The translations under genes and the position numbers were made by a program. The notes beneath the pieces were generated by a model. It was given only the letters and a program-made list of their open reading frames with translations. It searched no databases and was not told the DNA's origin. Positions 44,421-57,869 of a DNA stretch of 64,000 nt are shown here, piece by piece. Source of the DNA: Limnanthes douglasii subsp. nivea (taxonomy: Eukaryota; Streptophyta; Magnoliopsida; Brassicales; Limnanthaceae); NCBI GenBank assembly GCA_036936605.1, contig JAUPFV010000002.1, forward strand, positions 217,489,046 to 217,553,045, in the 5' to 3' direction. How positions within the stretch are numbered: position 1 is the stretch's first letter; each line of letters starts with the position of its first letter.

Positions 44421-45037
44421 GTGATTCTCAAATATGCCTTACTCTGGAAAGACGCTCTATTCTGCCACTATTACCTCAGATTTCTCATGGGAGAAATGTC
44501 TCATTTTATGTATTATGACAAATAATTGGGGGGACACCAGTTACAGCTTCGGAACACCTGGCAAACATATCTAATTTTGAGGATAAAAAATCAATCAAAA
44601 TTTACCTCAAATTTAGAGATAACTTTGTTCTAATCTTTAACACTTTACCATCTAGATATACATGATCTTCATAATTTTATCGGGAACAAAAAGACCATGG
44701 GAATTTCTTGGGTCATCATAAGGAGTTGGCTCCGAGGAAGTCCCCGCTAGCTGTTATGCTTTCTATGATTCATTCCCCCGAACTTGCTTGGACGAGAAAA
44801 TAATTCGGTAACATTCTCTAGCAATTTTTCTTACTCCTCCTAATTGTCTTTACATTGTTCCCCACAACATACTTTAAACACTGATGAACTGTAAAGATAA
44901 AAGCATGCATTTTTTATATCCATGCCCCCCAAAGATATCATTCTAAGATGTAGGAGCATCTACTATGATAAACAAAATTTTAACTTCTTTTATAAATGGT
45001 CCCCGACCTAATTCAACCATACTTTTAAATTCTCCAA

Positions 45038-45322
45038 TTACTTCAACAGCCACCCCTGTGAATCCAACAATAGTTTGATCAGACTTTCGGATAACAAGAG
45101 GGTCAATAATTTCTTATAAGTGCTCATGATCAATATGTTGGTGGAACTTTCTGTGTCACTTAGAGCTCTTTGCACTTGATCACCGGCTATCCTTGTTTCA
45201 ATTACCAGTGAATCCTCATGTGGGCCTGCCATATTTCTCATATCATCATCTTCAAAACAAATTATTGGGAAGGGAGCTCGATGCTGATGTGCAGAGGCAC
45301 CCACTTCTATTTGAGTAATCAA
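45038..45322 (-). pseudogene. Ty3 aspartic protease remnant (copy B)
   Basis: 94 codons nearly identical to 3,111-3,383, with the same altered active-site segment (SDTESSTNIL). Confidence 0.7.
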
Positions 45323-45458
45323 GCTGACTATATGTCTCTTCTGGGAGTTGCTCGAATTTTCTGCAACAGTATCACCCTAAAAATTTATTATATGTGAATA
45401 TTATGGTAAATAAAAATTAATAGGAATATTATAGTTGAGTTGCTAAATCATATTTTTT

Positions 45459-45669
45459 TCGGATGGAACCCGCATCCGCTACTCAGAGTGCAATGAGTGC
45501 GCACAGGGTAAGCCCCCAGTCTGACGCGATAGCCTGCAAACCAACGCCAGAAGGTAAACCACACAAGGTGACAGGCTCAGCCGAGAAAGTGTATGTAGAG
45601 GGACTCGAACTCATGAACTTTGGTCACAAGAATGCCATACTCAACCAACTCGGGTACCCCCTTGGGGCG
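45459..45669 (-). mobile_element. tRNA-derived SINE (copy B)
   Basis: Same 211-bp SINE as at 3,521-3,731, with the same target duplication taaatcatatttttt at 45,444-45,458 and 45,670-45,684. Only a few substitutions separate the two. Confidence 0.88.
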
Positions 45670-45684
45670 TAAATCATATTTTTT

Positions 45685-46687
45685 GTTATTATGTCAGATG
45701 TATATAATGTTAGCGTGGTATAGATGCTTGAACTTAATGTTATAACTTTATCATACATAAATATTATAGTAAATAGAAACTAATTAATATATTAAAAATT
45801 TAGGAAAAAATTGGAGTATTCTATTGATGTCGATTTACACAAAATATAATACATAAAACATTTTAAACTAGTTAATTTATGTGAAATGAATGGTATATAT
45901 ATATATATATTAAAAAAACTTTTGAAAGTAAATATATAAATATATAAAAAAATCAACATAAAAAAGAATACATGACATTTTCAATTGAAGGCAAACTACA
46001 TAATTATTGACAAAGAATATTAATTCAATTTGTTATGAGATAAAATATGAAAATGTATCATGTATAAAAAATCATTGTTTAAGATTGTATGGGTGAAAAT
46101 ATCTTTCAATTATTTTGTATCGTATTTATTTTTAAGGATTCACAAATTTAGATAACTATACATGGATATAAGAGTCTTTATGATCAGTGATGGCGGATAT
46201 AGGTTACGCCTTAGTGAACAAATACGTGATTCAATACCTTTCACATGCAAGTTTGTTTTCTCAAATATCGAGTGCCAAATATTCCACAATGGCGTGGAGT
46301 CAAAACTAGAATATCTAAAAATATAGAATCGACATTGTCACTAATCAAGATGCATATGAAGCATATTTTTATGCTACATATTATCGTCTTCATTGGTTTG
46401 CACATTCATAAAATTCTCTTTGCAACCAATAAATCTTAATTTACAACAAAGTTTTATACTCTTCTAACAACGACATAAATATGATTCTTCTTCATCTTTA
46501 TTCTATACCTCACTCTGATCTTTCAGTATCATTATTATTTGGTGAGAATATTGTATGAACATAATAACTCATGCTTTGTGATAAGTGCATTTCATGTCAC
46601 TTATTACGCTTCCATTATTTTTATAATCGTTGCCAGTTCTCAAGTATATGTTGGGTTTTAACGTGTTTTTTATTCATTTTTCATAGG
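45685..46687. other. A+T-rich spacer (copy B)
   Basis: Counterpart of 3,747-4,756; nothing coding is recognised. The (TA)n tract at about 45,896-45,910 is shorter than in copy A. Confidence 0.6.
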
Positions 46688-47868
46688 ATGCTCGTCGATG
46701 GCATTTCACCGCTTCTCGGTGACTTTATGTTGGATTTAAGGGTCAAAGCACCATTGCATGTTGGACGAGAAGAAAGCAAGATGGAATTTCGTCGCTGGTG
46801 CCAATGTTTTCGGCATAGGGAATGAAACAGCTAAAGATGGTTCCCCAAAAGCTAGAGTGGCTGCTTACAAGGTGTGTTGGTCGGGTAGTTGTTTTGATTT
46901 TGATATCATGTCGGGTTTTGACATGGCTATCGAAGATGGGGTGGATGTTCTTTCCGTTTCACTTGGTGGGCAGAGTCAAGAATAGTTTGAAGACTCTATT
47001 GCCATTGGCTCATTCAACGCAGTTAAAAATGGTATCACTATTGTTGCCTCAGCTGGTAACAGTGGGCCTACTCCTTCAACTGTTTATAATGCTGCTCCTT
47101 GGATATTCACGATTGGCGCGAGCACTCTCGACAGAGAGTTTTAAGCGTCAGTAAAACTCGATAACAGAAAAACTTTTCAGGGAGAAAGTCTTGTTAAGCA
47201 GCTTAATCAGCAGCTCTGCCTGAATCCAAGAATTACCCCCTTATCACAGGGGCACAAGCTAAAACCGCTAATGCATCAGATGAATTAGCTTTGTTATGCC
47301 TGCCAGAACAACTCGACCCATCCAAAGCCAAGGGAAATATTGTGGTTTGTCTCAGGGGTCTAAGCGCGGGAGTCGATAAATGGAAGCAAGCACTTCTAGT
47401 TGGTGCTGTTGGAATGATCCTTTGTAATGATGAGGCAAGCGGAAACAAAATTATTTCTGATCCTCACGTTCTTCCTGAGACGCAAATCTGCTTCTGAGAT
47501 GGGCTTCAAGTCTTTTCTTACATCAATTCGACCAAGAATCCGTTAGGATATATTAGACCCCTAGTGGCACACTTGAATGCCAAGCCAACTCCATTCATGG
47601 CAGCGTTTTCATCTAGAGGAACCATTAATATAACATCAGAGATTCTTAAGCCTGATGCAACTGCACCTAGAGTGAACATCATAGCTACCTACACTAAAGC
47701 AACAAGTCGATCCGACGACCCTAGTGACAAGCGTAGTACTCCATTCAACACTGAATCTGGAACATGTATGTCTTGCCCTCATGTCTCTGGAATCGTTGGT
47801 CTTCTTAAGACAATGTATCCTGAATGGAGTCCGGCTGCAATAAGATCTGCTATAATGACTACATAATT
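46688..47868 (+). pseudogene. Subtilase pseudogene, copy B
   Basis: Same truncated subtilase fragment as copy A with the same lesions: TAG 46,983-46,985, TAA 47,142-47,144, a frameshift near 47,210, TGA 47,495-47,497, and cysteine for the catalytic serine (TGT near 47,765). Because both copies share these, the gene was already dead when duplicated. Differences between the copies are scattered substitutions with no sign of protein-level constraint that I can judge by eye. Confidence 0.9.
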
Positions 47869-49680
47869 TTCTGTAGGCTTATTTTGATTTCTGTTTTGAG
47901 CCCGTTATCACTAGTTCTTTCTGTTGGGCCTAGACGTCAACCCGTACTAATCCCAACCCTATTCCAATTCAGAGAAGAAGGCAGAGAGGGGGGGGAGAAT
48001 CAGAGATTAAGAAGGGAGAGAGGAAGATCAAGGAGAAGGAACATACAACTACACGGAGATCAAGAAGCGTGACGACTACTTTTGTTTTCTATCTATAGCT
48101 TATGTATTGCTCTCGTCAGGCGATACTTTGTGGTTATTATTCGGTTTAACGTTCTCTAAAATCTTATTCATCTATTTACATTCGTCTTAGAACTATGTTA
48201 ATTTTTGAGCCCATGATGATGATTCGTTCGATTATGAACTAATCGTTGTCATGAGACTCTAATGGATTTGTCTGAATAATATTTATGGTTTGATTGCTTT
48301 ATTGATTTGTGAGATACGTTTATCAATTACCTAGTATGGTTCTTCTTATCGTTAGAAGCGTTACGAACATCTAGTTCGTTAATCGTTAATGAATGCAAAA
48401 GTGGATTTAAGGGTTTAGAACTTGCCATGCTAGCATAGGTTCCTGAATGATTCGTATTGTGATTGTTTATGATTCGTAATTTGTCACTCACCATATCATA
48501 TTACCCTATGTAATCGAAATAGATAACTTGCACTTAAAACGAAGTGTACCTCAATTCGTATAGACATATAGGAGTGCCATGCAAGCGGTGTCTGCTTAGC
48601 GGCTATCTCTTTTGTGGATGTTTAAGTGGTTTGGTTTACGTGTACTGGAAGGTAGCGTATACTAATTTCATGTTATCTAATTAGTAATCGTTGTTATCAC
48701 ACATATTGATTAAGTATATTAAAAATCTGAGTAAAATAAAAATAAAGTTAGGGTCCCATGTTTTCTCTCTCATAAGTAAACTCGTTAGTCAATCTCCTTA
48801 GTTAATTTGCTTTGTTATAATCATTCCCCAAACTTTATTACTTGTTCAAGCATTAGTCTAATAATCATACGTTGTTGCATAAGTGAATTCTTGTCATATA
48901 CACCTGGTCTTCGTGGGAACGAACTTACTTACTACTTGCTTTATTTGATCACGTATACTTGCGTGTAAAAAGTGTTAACACTTTGGCACTTAATGCATTG
49001 CATACTATGATCACATGCATAGAAGATTGAATTTTACTTTATTTTCATGGGTGATAATGGATTTTTTTTAATTTATAAGTTGGTTTTATGACCATCATAT
49101 CTTTCATTTAATAACTTGGTATCATGACAAATGGACTTGAACCAAATGTTTAGCACGTGGTTTCCCTTTCTTGAGTTGTTGCCCAACCAAACTAGCATTA
49201 TGCAATTTATCTGTTAAAATTACATAATATTGTATTTTCATTATGTTTGAATTTCTCTATTAAGACCATTGGAAAATCTTGTCATCCTAGTTTCATTATT
49301 TTTTTCAATGCTAACTCTTAGTATTCTGATCTTCATTATTGTAAATAATCATGTATACTTTTATTGTTTCGATTCAGTCATCGCAGTTTTTAGTGTGGTC
49401 CTCGACGACAAAGGTTTGATACAAAACGTCTCCTCATAACAACCGACATATCTTCCCATGACCCATTATATGAGATACTCACCAATTTTCCTACTTCGCA
49501 CCAACTAATCTCAACAATTAATGGCATAATAAGAAAAAGTTAAAGGTAATTTATCATTTAAAAAAATAAATATATAAATAAAAATTTAAAATATAATTTA
49601 TTATAAGTGTGATCATGTGTGATCACCATTTTTAAATTTTAAATGAGGGTAATTTTTTTAATTAAAAAACTAAAGCTAAA

Positions 49681-49728
<48 letters not shown>

Positions 49729-51284
49729 GGATTAAAAATAAATAAATAAGATATTTTTATTTGTAAAAGATGTATAAAATAGAGTTTGAAGTTGTATAAT
49801 TTTATATAAAAATGATATTTTATAAAAATAAAAATTAAATTAATTTACTATGACGTGCATAACATGGGTGAGTTACAATAATTGAGTCGGTAAAAACCCC
49901 ATTTTTCCTATTTATAGTGATACTAAAAAAATCATTTTTAATATTTATAGTTGTGATTTTGGAAAATTTTACTTATGTATTAAAAATGAACGTATATAAG
50001 GTTTCAAATTCAAAATTTCCATAACCTCTCCCAAATTTAAGAATTTCATTCATTGTGTTTGTTTATGCATTTTGAAATCAAAAGAAAAGAACGAGATCTT
50101 TTCTGACAAATCAACGCATCGCATCTAATAACTTTAAGCTAATATAAACTTTTGTTTTTTATTTTGTTTTTTACATACTAATAAAAAATTATTTTTTTAA
50201 ATCCAAAAATTTAGATTTAGATCTTAGATTTTAAAGAGGATTATGCTAAAGAAAGAGTAATAAAAACCCATTTGAAGCGATTATGGTTATCGAAACGCCA
50301 TGGAAACGATATGAAATGGTATGTATATGAAAATTCAGGTCACCATGTTCTTCACTCGATGGTAAACAAAAATTACTTTTTTAATATCAAATATTATTTA
50401 AATGTATAATTATTTTTTTAGAAATAAGGACACAACAAAACTTTTATTCAATTTATTAGGTTTGAATTCTAGCTTCAGCACATTTCTTTATCTTTTAAGT
50501 TTAGTCACTAGAAAAATAATATTTTTACCATTAAACTATAATTTTGTAGGTGAGTTTAAATTTTACTATGGTTTATTATACATATATGCGTTAAAAATAC
50601 TAAAAGATGAGATTTGACAAGTATTTGGCGAAATGACAAAATCATAAAAAGATTTTGCCAAAATCATTGCATTTTTTTTTCTGCCATGCTTCTGGTGAAG
50701 AATGACACAAATTTCATCATTTCAGGTGAAATCCAAGCCTTATGAGTTTTGAAAATAAAGTAAAAATGCATTGTATTCTCAAGATTAAATATTTCTTCTA
50801 TTATCTCAACCATTCAATGAGTTTGAGAATTTTTTTAAAAAAAAGTTGAAAGGTTAGGAGTTAGTTTGGGTATGTTTTAATTTTAAAGTTAGTAAAATTT
50901 ATGTAAGACAACTACAAATAGTAAATAATGTCATTAAACATAATTAGATAGAAGAAAAATATATTTTAGGTTATTTTTACAAATTAGTATTTTTGCTAAT
51001 ATTTAAAAAAGCAAAAAAAAAATTAACAACTACAAGTAATAAATTTTTCTTCTTTGGATAAAGCTATTTGGACCTAAATAGTTGACCCCCTCCAACCAGT
51101 AGATAAACATGTTCTTATTAGACTACATATACATATGGTTTTAATTCATATTATTAATCTTCTCCAATATTTTCTCTCTCATTTATGTATGTTATCTCTT
51201 TCTCTCTTGTTCGTCTATTTTAACAAAATTCCTCTTTAATCTCACAATCTCCTCCTTACTCACCGTGTAATCCTCTTTATTCTT
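47869..51284. other. Non-coding stretch (copy B)
   Basis: Counterpart of 5,938-9,357: an 8-G run near 47,988-47,995, leader-like retroelement sequence at about 48,060-48,990, a (TA)n tract at 49,686-49,727, then A+T-rich DNA. No gene recognised. Confidence 0.5.
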
Positions 51285-51830
51285 ATGGCTCGAACTAAAG
51301 CTGTTAAAAGTGATCTTAAGTAAGTATTTATTTTTCGGGGTTTTTTTTTGTTTATTTATATTCTTCATTTTTTCTTGATAAATCTTAGATTTCTTGGTTA
51401 GATTATATATATATATATGTGTTAAAACCTAGTTTTAAAGTGTTGTTGGAGGTCGATTAACGAAAATAATCTAGTTTTTTTTTTAAATTAAAATTTAAGG
51501 TTGTGTATTTCGTGAGTAGTGGTTGTTCGCCTATGCACCAATGATGTATGAGCCTATGCATCGATGGTGCAGATCTTCACACCGCATTGCATAGGTTTGT
51601 GCACCCTCGGTGAAAAATGAATCCCTGGTGCATTGTGCACCGCTAGTGCATTATCCATCCATGGTGCATAACCTATATGTGTTTAATTCATCCTATATTT
51701 TATTATTAATTTTGGTAATTTTTTGTAGTTATTTTCTTTTTGGTTCATGTTTACTTCATCCTATATTTTATCTAACTTTGAATTCTTTTTAGACTCAAAC
51801 CATGAGACAAACCCAGAGACTCACGACCAG
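51285..51830 (+). pseudogene. Candidate two-exon gene fragment, copy B (unrecognised)
   Basis: ATG at 51,285 (MARTKAVKSDLK), donor GTAAGT at 51,320, acceptor ending at 51,792, 38-nt exon 51,793-51,830, donor gtaaaa. The splice signals are identical to copy A, with two residue changes in exon 1. No family recognised. Confidence 0.25.
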
Positions 51831-53202
51831 GTAAAACTATTATCGACATCAAGTCTGAACTTGATGCTCATGAGAAAACTCAAGTTTCTCGAATAAATGT
51901 ATCCAATAATATAGTAAACAATATAACAAAATAATATTAGGCATTGATGTGTCATTTATGTGTCATTTATACTATAATAATAAACAATATAATATTAGGC
52001 AATGATACCAAATTACATAAACAATAATAACAAACAAAATATAATAAACTATATAATAAAATAATATAACTTAAACAATATCACCAAGTGAAAAACCAAA
52101 AACAATCCATGTACTTTAGTTATTTACATCGAGTTCCACTAAATAGCAAACATAATTACAAATATAAAATAATATAACTTAAAAAAATAAAAACTACTTA
52201 AATCGATTTAACGAACCATCTTACTAAATTTAAACCTTTTCAATTCAATAAATCCATACCTAATACTCAATTCTAAGATAGTTTATGTAAAATAATTGCT
52301 TACTCTCTCGTAAATATATAATTTTTTTGATTTTTTACAAAAAATCATAAATTGAATAAAAGCTTATCTTTGGTAGATTATAAAATAGATCAATGCTGTT
52401 TGGTGTCGAAAATGGGTTTAGAATCCATATATAAGCAATTTCAATCATCGAATCATATGAAATCGAGCTATAGACCATCTTTGACTTGTGCTCGTCGCTA
52501 AGGGTATGATAAATAAAATGAAACAATTCGCCACATATTGGTAAATTCTTTTATCATTAAATACATCATGTTTTATAACTCAAATATATAATGTTTCACA
52601 ATTCAAATATACCATGTTTCACAATTAAATTAGACAATGTTTCACAATTTAAATTATACAAAATGTAATTATCTCAGGTTCCACACTTGAAATTTGTATA
52701 AAAATAATAAAAACAAAAGTTTGTAAATGAAAAAATTTGATCATGAACCTCCACTATGCTAAAATATAATAAATGAATTCGTTAATCAAATCAATTTGTT
52801 TTTTTATATTTTCCACCATAACTTGATGAATTCATTCATTAATTTTTCTTAAATAATATATATTTTATATTTCAAAATTAATACAAAAAAAGGATATAGG
52901 TGAGATTACTGAACAATTACTTAGTAGATGGAAGATCTGAAATCAGATCTCTACATAGAGAGAAATAAAAGGAGTTTTTTTATTATATACATAAAAAAAA
53001 TTAATTTATTATTTGATGTGATCTACTATAGCTAGTTCTTATAAGCTAAATCAAAAATTTCAATATTCTAAATTACATATTTGGTTATTTTGAAAGTAAA
53101 AAATATCATTCGAACATTCTTTTTAACCAGTAACCTATCCCAAAAATTGATTAAACCTATATAGCCAAATGTATGACTCAATTTGCCTACTCGAAATACA
53201 AA
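51831..53202. other. A+T-rich spacer (copy B) with deletions and 23-bp minisatellite
   Basis: Lacks the segment present at 10,145-10,768 in copy A and 55 bp near 52,757. The four-unit 23-bp minisatellite is at 52,568-52,659. Confidence 0.65.
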
Positions 53203-54140
53203 TGTATAATAGTCTTATTACTATTATTCCCAATAGAGTAACAATATTAATATTGCAATTTCTAATAAAGTACCATTATTAATATTGTTATTCTAATAAA
53301 AGCAGCATGATTAATTTTTGTATCTTTAAATGAATAATAAGATTTATTTTCGTTAATTTAAACAATTGAAATGATTTTTTTATATAAAAAATGAATAACA
53401 TGATTTATTTTCGTTAATCGAAGTATCTAGGAATATAAGTTTTATCTTGTTATTACTAAACAAAACACATGTTGTATAACTTTAACATTGAACCTCTTTT
53501 AATCATAACACCAAAACATTCATATGTTTGAGGTGCGAATTTATATTTCCATTCTCACTACAATTTTATAACTAAACATCTCTTTTATTAGATAAAAGAG
53601 TCTCAATGTAGTCCTGGTTAAAGAAGTGAGGAGAGTGAAGAAAGAATAAATAAAGTTTAGGTTGACACTTGTATATCAGATTAAATTTTATCTATTCTCT
53701 TCTCACTTTCGTCACTTCTTTAGCTAAGGCTAACTTGAGACTTTTAGATCTAATAAAAGAATTATATTTAGTTACAAAATTATAGCGAGAATGAAAATTT
53801 AAATTCACACCTCAAACATATAAGTGATTTGGTGTTATGATTAAAAATGGTTCAATGCTACATATATATAACATGTGCTTTGTTTATTAGTAACAATAAC
53901 AAAACTTTTATTCCAAGTTATTCTTATTCACGAAAATCAATCATGTTCTACATTTTTTATAAAAAAAATCTTTAAGTTGTTTAGATTAACGAAAATAAAT
54001 ATTGTTATTCGTTTAAAAATACAAAAATTAATCATGTTACTTCTAATAGGAATAATAGTAATAAGACTGTTACACTATTACTAATAACAGTAATAAGACT
54101 GTTACACTAATACTAATAACAGTAATAAGAGTGTTACTAC
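53203..54140. mobile_element. Long fold-back element, copy B
   Basis: Same inverted-repeat element as at 11,951-12,890, with arms about 400 bp long and the extra 31-33-bp direct repeats at the right end. Confidence 0.75.
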
Positions 54141-54261
54141 GTGAGATGTATGGAAGTACTTCACCTTGCTCTGCGGAGTCCTCATTAGTAATCATATGTC
54201 ATTGCAACCCATTATTAGTTGCTAGTTCTGGTAAACAAATAAACATATCTAAATTAGAACT

Positions 54262-55140
54262 ATTTGCTCCTAGTCATATGTTGGGTTGTTTGGTCAGCTA
54301 GAAACAAATCTAAATTTAATCATCAAACATTTCAATCAATAATATGGTAGGCAAAATACTATATAAGATAGCTAAACTTGACTGTGATAAACTCCTTAAA
54401 AAAGAATTCTAGTACGATGATTTAAAGACTGCCTATAAACTAGGTTGCTTCCATAACCTTACTAATTCTAAAAAAGCCATTGTTGTCAAATGGCTACCTC
54501 CTATAAACAATATACTCAAACTTACTTATGATGGTTCGGAATTCAATGGAGGTAGTCCCATTAGAAATAACAAGGGTGATATGGTTACTACTGTGGCCAG
54601 ATTGTATAAAAAATAATCTGCACTTATAGGTGAGTCTATAGCCCTCTTAGGCCAGACTGTATAAAAAATAATCTACACTTATAGGTGAGTCTATAGCCCT
54701 CTTAGATGGTCTCATATTGTGCAAAGATAATGGCTTTAATATTTAGATATTGAAATTGATTTAATCATTCTATTTTAAATATTAGCTAATGAGAAGACAC
54801 CTTGATTGCTAGCTCCTACCAGAAAACTCACATCTCTTTTTATGTATCCCAAACACATACTGTTGATTTGATTGTGAAAGTTACACTCAAATGTAGAACT
54901 ACCTGTGATATCAACAAAATCAGACCCCCTGCTAAACTAAAGGTCATTCTCCTATTGTAAAGTTTAGATGTGGATTATTTACGATTGACGAACTGATAGC
55001 TTAGCAAAATGTGTAGATATTCACAATCTTATCCTTCAATACCAAAATCAAACATCCAATTCTAATATCTTAACAATTATTCCTCTATATTACTAACATC
55101 TTTTGTAAGGAAGTAGTAATACCTGACTTATTCTGTAATT
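54262..55140 (+). mobile_element. Degenerate LINE 3' remnant, copy B
   Basis: Counterpart of 13,005-13,860, including the 55-bp tandem duplication (54,595-54,704). Confidence 0.75.
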
Positions 55141-55849
55141 GCTAGATCTACAATCTCTAATGATCCACAACAGATCTGCTCGAAAGCTTCCTGCCAATTC
55201 CAACCTTCAGGAACCCTGCGAAATGAAAAACCCAAACTCTCGATAAACCAAACAACTAATCAAAAGAATCGAGAACTAAAAAAATGAATCAAACTGATAA
55301 TATAAACATTACGAAAACATCTACCTTTATAGACTCAAAATTAGTCAAACTGATTTTTATAAGTAAAAAACATGAACAAGAAGCGTCCATCGGAAACCCT
55401 AATCACCGCCCCAAAATTGCCCTCTCCCTCACCAAAAAATATAAGCATTTTATATAGCAGTGTTGGACCTGTTGGGCCTATTGGGTATTTTAACTTGTTG
55501 GACCGATAGCGTAGATAATTAGTCCACTATATTGATTCAGAGATTGAATAAGTTCTACTCCCTACTTTGACTCGCCGGTCGAATAAATTCTACCACCTAT
55601 CAATTTTGTTTTTGTCTTTTTAAAAATGAGAGATTGTTTTAGATAGTTGATGGTATTGGGCCATAAATATATCTAATCGAACTAACGTATTTATAGGCCG
55701 GCTATTACTGAATGAAAGCTTATTTTGATTAAAAAAAGGTTTTTTTTAGCCAAAAAAAATCTAATTTTATATTTGATAAATTAATTTGATTTCGATTCGG
55801 ATAATAAACCACCTACTAGTAGTCTAGTACCGATGCAAGTGTGAGTCAT
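55141..55849. other. Spacer upstream of cysteine synthase fragment (copy B)
   Basis: Counterpart of 13,861-14,602; a small deletion near 55,690 removes about 15 bp. Nothing coding recognised. Confidence 0.5.
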
Positions 55850-56656
55850 CTTATATATTCAGCACAAAAGCAGAAGCTCAGTAAAAAAAATCTCCGGCTT
55901 CGACACCAATAATCTCAAGGTAACAGTCTCTGAATCTAACATTTCTTTTGATTTGATAACTGATACGATCATCGTCCAGTTTTTTTTCTCTGGTCACAAA
56001 CTGTTCCATTTTGCCCGATTCGACAAAGAAATTAGATCGAAATGGATGAAAAATTGTAATATTTGTCTGCATGATTGATGATGATTTGTTTTTTTCCGTC
56101 TTGTAAATGGGTAAATTGCTATGGATTTGGTTATGCAGTGTTGGTTGCCTAAAAAATTGAGTGAAAACGAGAAAGAAAACACTAATTTTATGTGTATACT
56201 TAAGAGTTAAATTGCTGTTATGATTTGCAGTGATCTACAAGTATGGCTGCAGAGGGACGAGGAATCGCCAAAGATGTCACCGAAGTAATTTGCTTTCTCA
56301 TTTGGGCTTCTAGTGTTCTTATTTCTCAGTATATAGAGCTGTTTTATTGGGACTAATTTTGAAATTATGAGCAGCTAATTGGTAATACCCCACTAGTTTA
56401 TCTTAATAATGTGGTTGATGGCTGCGTTGGTCGAATTGCTGCTAAACTAGAGATGATGGAGCCATGTTCTAGTGTCAAAGACAGGTATTTTAAGAAGTTT
56501 AGTGATCAAAACTTATGATTGCAATGATAGTATGATAGTTGTCTTTTGGACTAATTTTATTTACCTGATAATTGAGATATTTTTGTTATACAGGATTGGT
56601 TACAGTATGATTACTGATGCGGAAGCAAAGGGCCTGATCAAGCCAGAGGAGGTTAG

Positions 56657-57204
56657 TTGTTTATTTGTCACAATCATAGTGGTGATAGTAAATCCAGCAT
56701 TTACATTAAATGGCATCCCCTTTTGGTCAATAGACTTAAACTCAACTGTGATGGTTCTTCATTGCATAATGGTGAATCTTGCGGTGCTTTTATTATTAGG
56801 AACCATAGTGGTGAGTTAATTGTGGGTCAAGGCATTTTAATAGGCAAGAGTTCTTCTATTGTTGCTGAAACATTAGCTTTATTATATGGTTTAAAACACT
56901 GTCATGATAATAATATGTGATTGATATTGAAACTGATTCACTGCAACTATTCAATATGCTAGCTTATAATAAGTGTCCATGGTATTTAAATAAAGTATTA
57001 ACATGTTGTAGGAAATTGTTTTCATCTAAAATGATATTAAAACATGTTTTTAGGGAAGAAAATGTTTTTGCGGATTGGATAGCTAAGTTTGCTTTGGAAA
57101 AGAAGCAAGACCGCTTATTCAATGGATTGAACTGCCCTATCCCTCTCAATGCTATTCTTCTGCTAGAAAGCATGAATTTGGACTACTTTAGAATTTCTAA
57201 TTAA
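56657..57204 (+). pseudogene. LINE RNase H domain (frameshifted)
   Basis: First frame: VNRLKLNCDGSSLHNGESCG, IVAETLALLYGLKHC. A 1-nt shift near 56,917 follows; the second frame reads IDIETDSLQLFNMLA, FREENVFADWIAKFAL, with TAA at 57,202-57,204. The RNase H catalytic Asp, Glu and Asp are present. It is closer to the full-length LINE at 25,180 (NCDGSS, SLSNGES) than to the copy-A LINE, but the 3' UTR is different, so it is a separate family or subfamily. Confidence 0.85.
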
Positions 57205-57613
57205 TTACTAACCCCTTACGGCAGGTTTTAACCTGACCATGGTATTTGTTTTGTTTGCAGGTATAAAGCAAGGAGTTTCAGGTCTATGAAGATATACAGC
57301 TGAGCACATCAGATGGACGTAGACACTATTATATGGACTGGCACGTGAAGACTGTAGAAGAGGATTGAATCGCCTAATAAGTATGCGTTTGAAAGGATGG
57401 CGCTGAGGATGTTAGTGCAGCTACCAGATCCAATAAGAGAATCTCAAGGAGGCATTTGAAAGGGTCAATGAGAACGAGATTTTTATAGTTTATCATCAAC
57501 AACATATAGACTATTTGTAGATTCAAATTCATAGTTGTCTTAACATTACTCTTAAGAGACTGCATCTTTTTTCTATCAATGGAATTTCATTTGAATAAAT
57601 AAATTAAAAAAAA
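56660..57613 (+). mobile_element. 5'-truncated LINE fragment, private to copy B
   Basis: An RNase H domain followed by about 400 bp of 3' UTR and an A tail (aaattaaaaaaaa) ending at 57,613. Copy A passes uninterrupted at 15,450/15,451. No target duplication is found. Instead copy B lacks about 20 bp of intron around the 5' junction, suggesting insertion with a small target deletion. Confidence 0.88.
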
Positions 57614-57869
57614 GCTTATAAACTAAAATCCAAAATGCTTAATGGCACCAAACAACGTCTGAGTCTGAATGTATTGTTCAATCTCGGTGACTATACTTCT
57701 GTAGCATACTTAATTTGGTTTGTCAAGTTATCTAAGATTTTTTCTGATTGAAGATTAGGTGTTTTCTTTTTGGCAACAATTGTAGTTGTCCATTCATTAA
57801 TTTTATTATTATTTGTTTGTGTGTGGTTTATGAAGAGCGATCTCATTGAACCAACCAGCGGAAATACTG

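Larger units (their letters stand above)
37232..45365 (-). mobile_element. Tat-type Ty3/gypsy element 1, truncated (3' half)
   Basis: Read on the minus strand from the right: protease, reverse transcriptase, RNase H, integrase (45,322-41,666), a (TA)n tract, two tandem-repeat blocks (41,478-41,046), an oppositely oriented gene (38,543-41,008), and an LTR-like region with a minus-strand TATA box. This layout (pol, repeat-bearing 3' region, antisense ORF, 3' LTR) is the one known for Tat-lineage Ty3 elements. Gag and the 5' LTR are missing beyond about 45,365. The part from 41,938 rightward is also present as copy A at the window start. Confidence 0.75.
55850..57869 (+). pseudogene. Cysteine synthase 5' gene fragment, copy B, with LINE in intron 3
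   Basis: Leader intron 55,920-56,230; exons 56,243-56,284, 56,375-56,484, 56,594-56,651, and a partial exon from 57,836. The acceptor before exon 3 is single here (ttatacag), so the gattcag duplication in copy A is the newer state. The last exon reads SDLIEPTSGNT, with valine changed to aspartate. Intron 3 is enlarged by a LINE fragment (56,660-57,613). The gene stops at the same point as copy A, where hAT-like sequence begins, so the truncation predates the duplication. Confidence 0.88.

Noticed and set aside
56472..56819. 115-codon ORF crossing exon 3 of the cysteine synthase fragment
   Set aside because: Frame runs through intron, exon and LINE in the wrong phase; it matches nothing.
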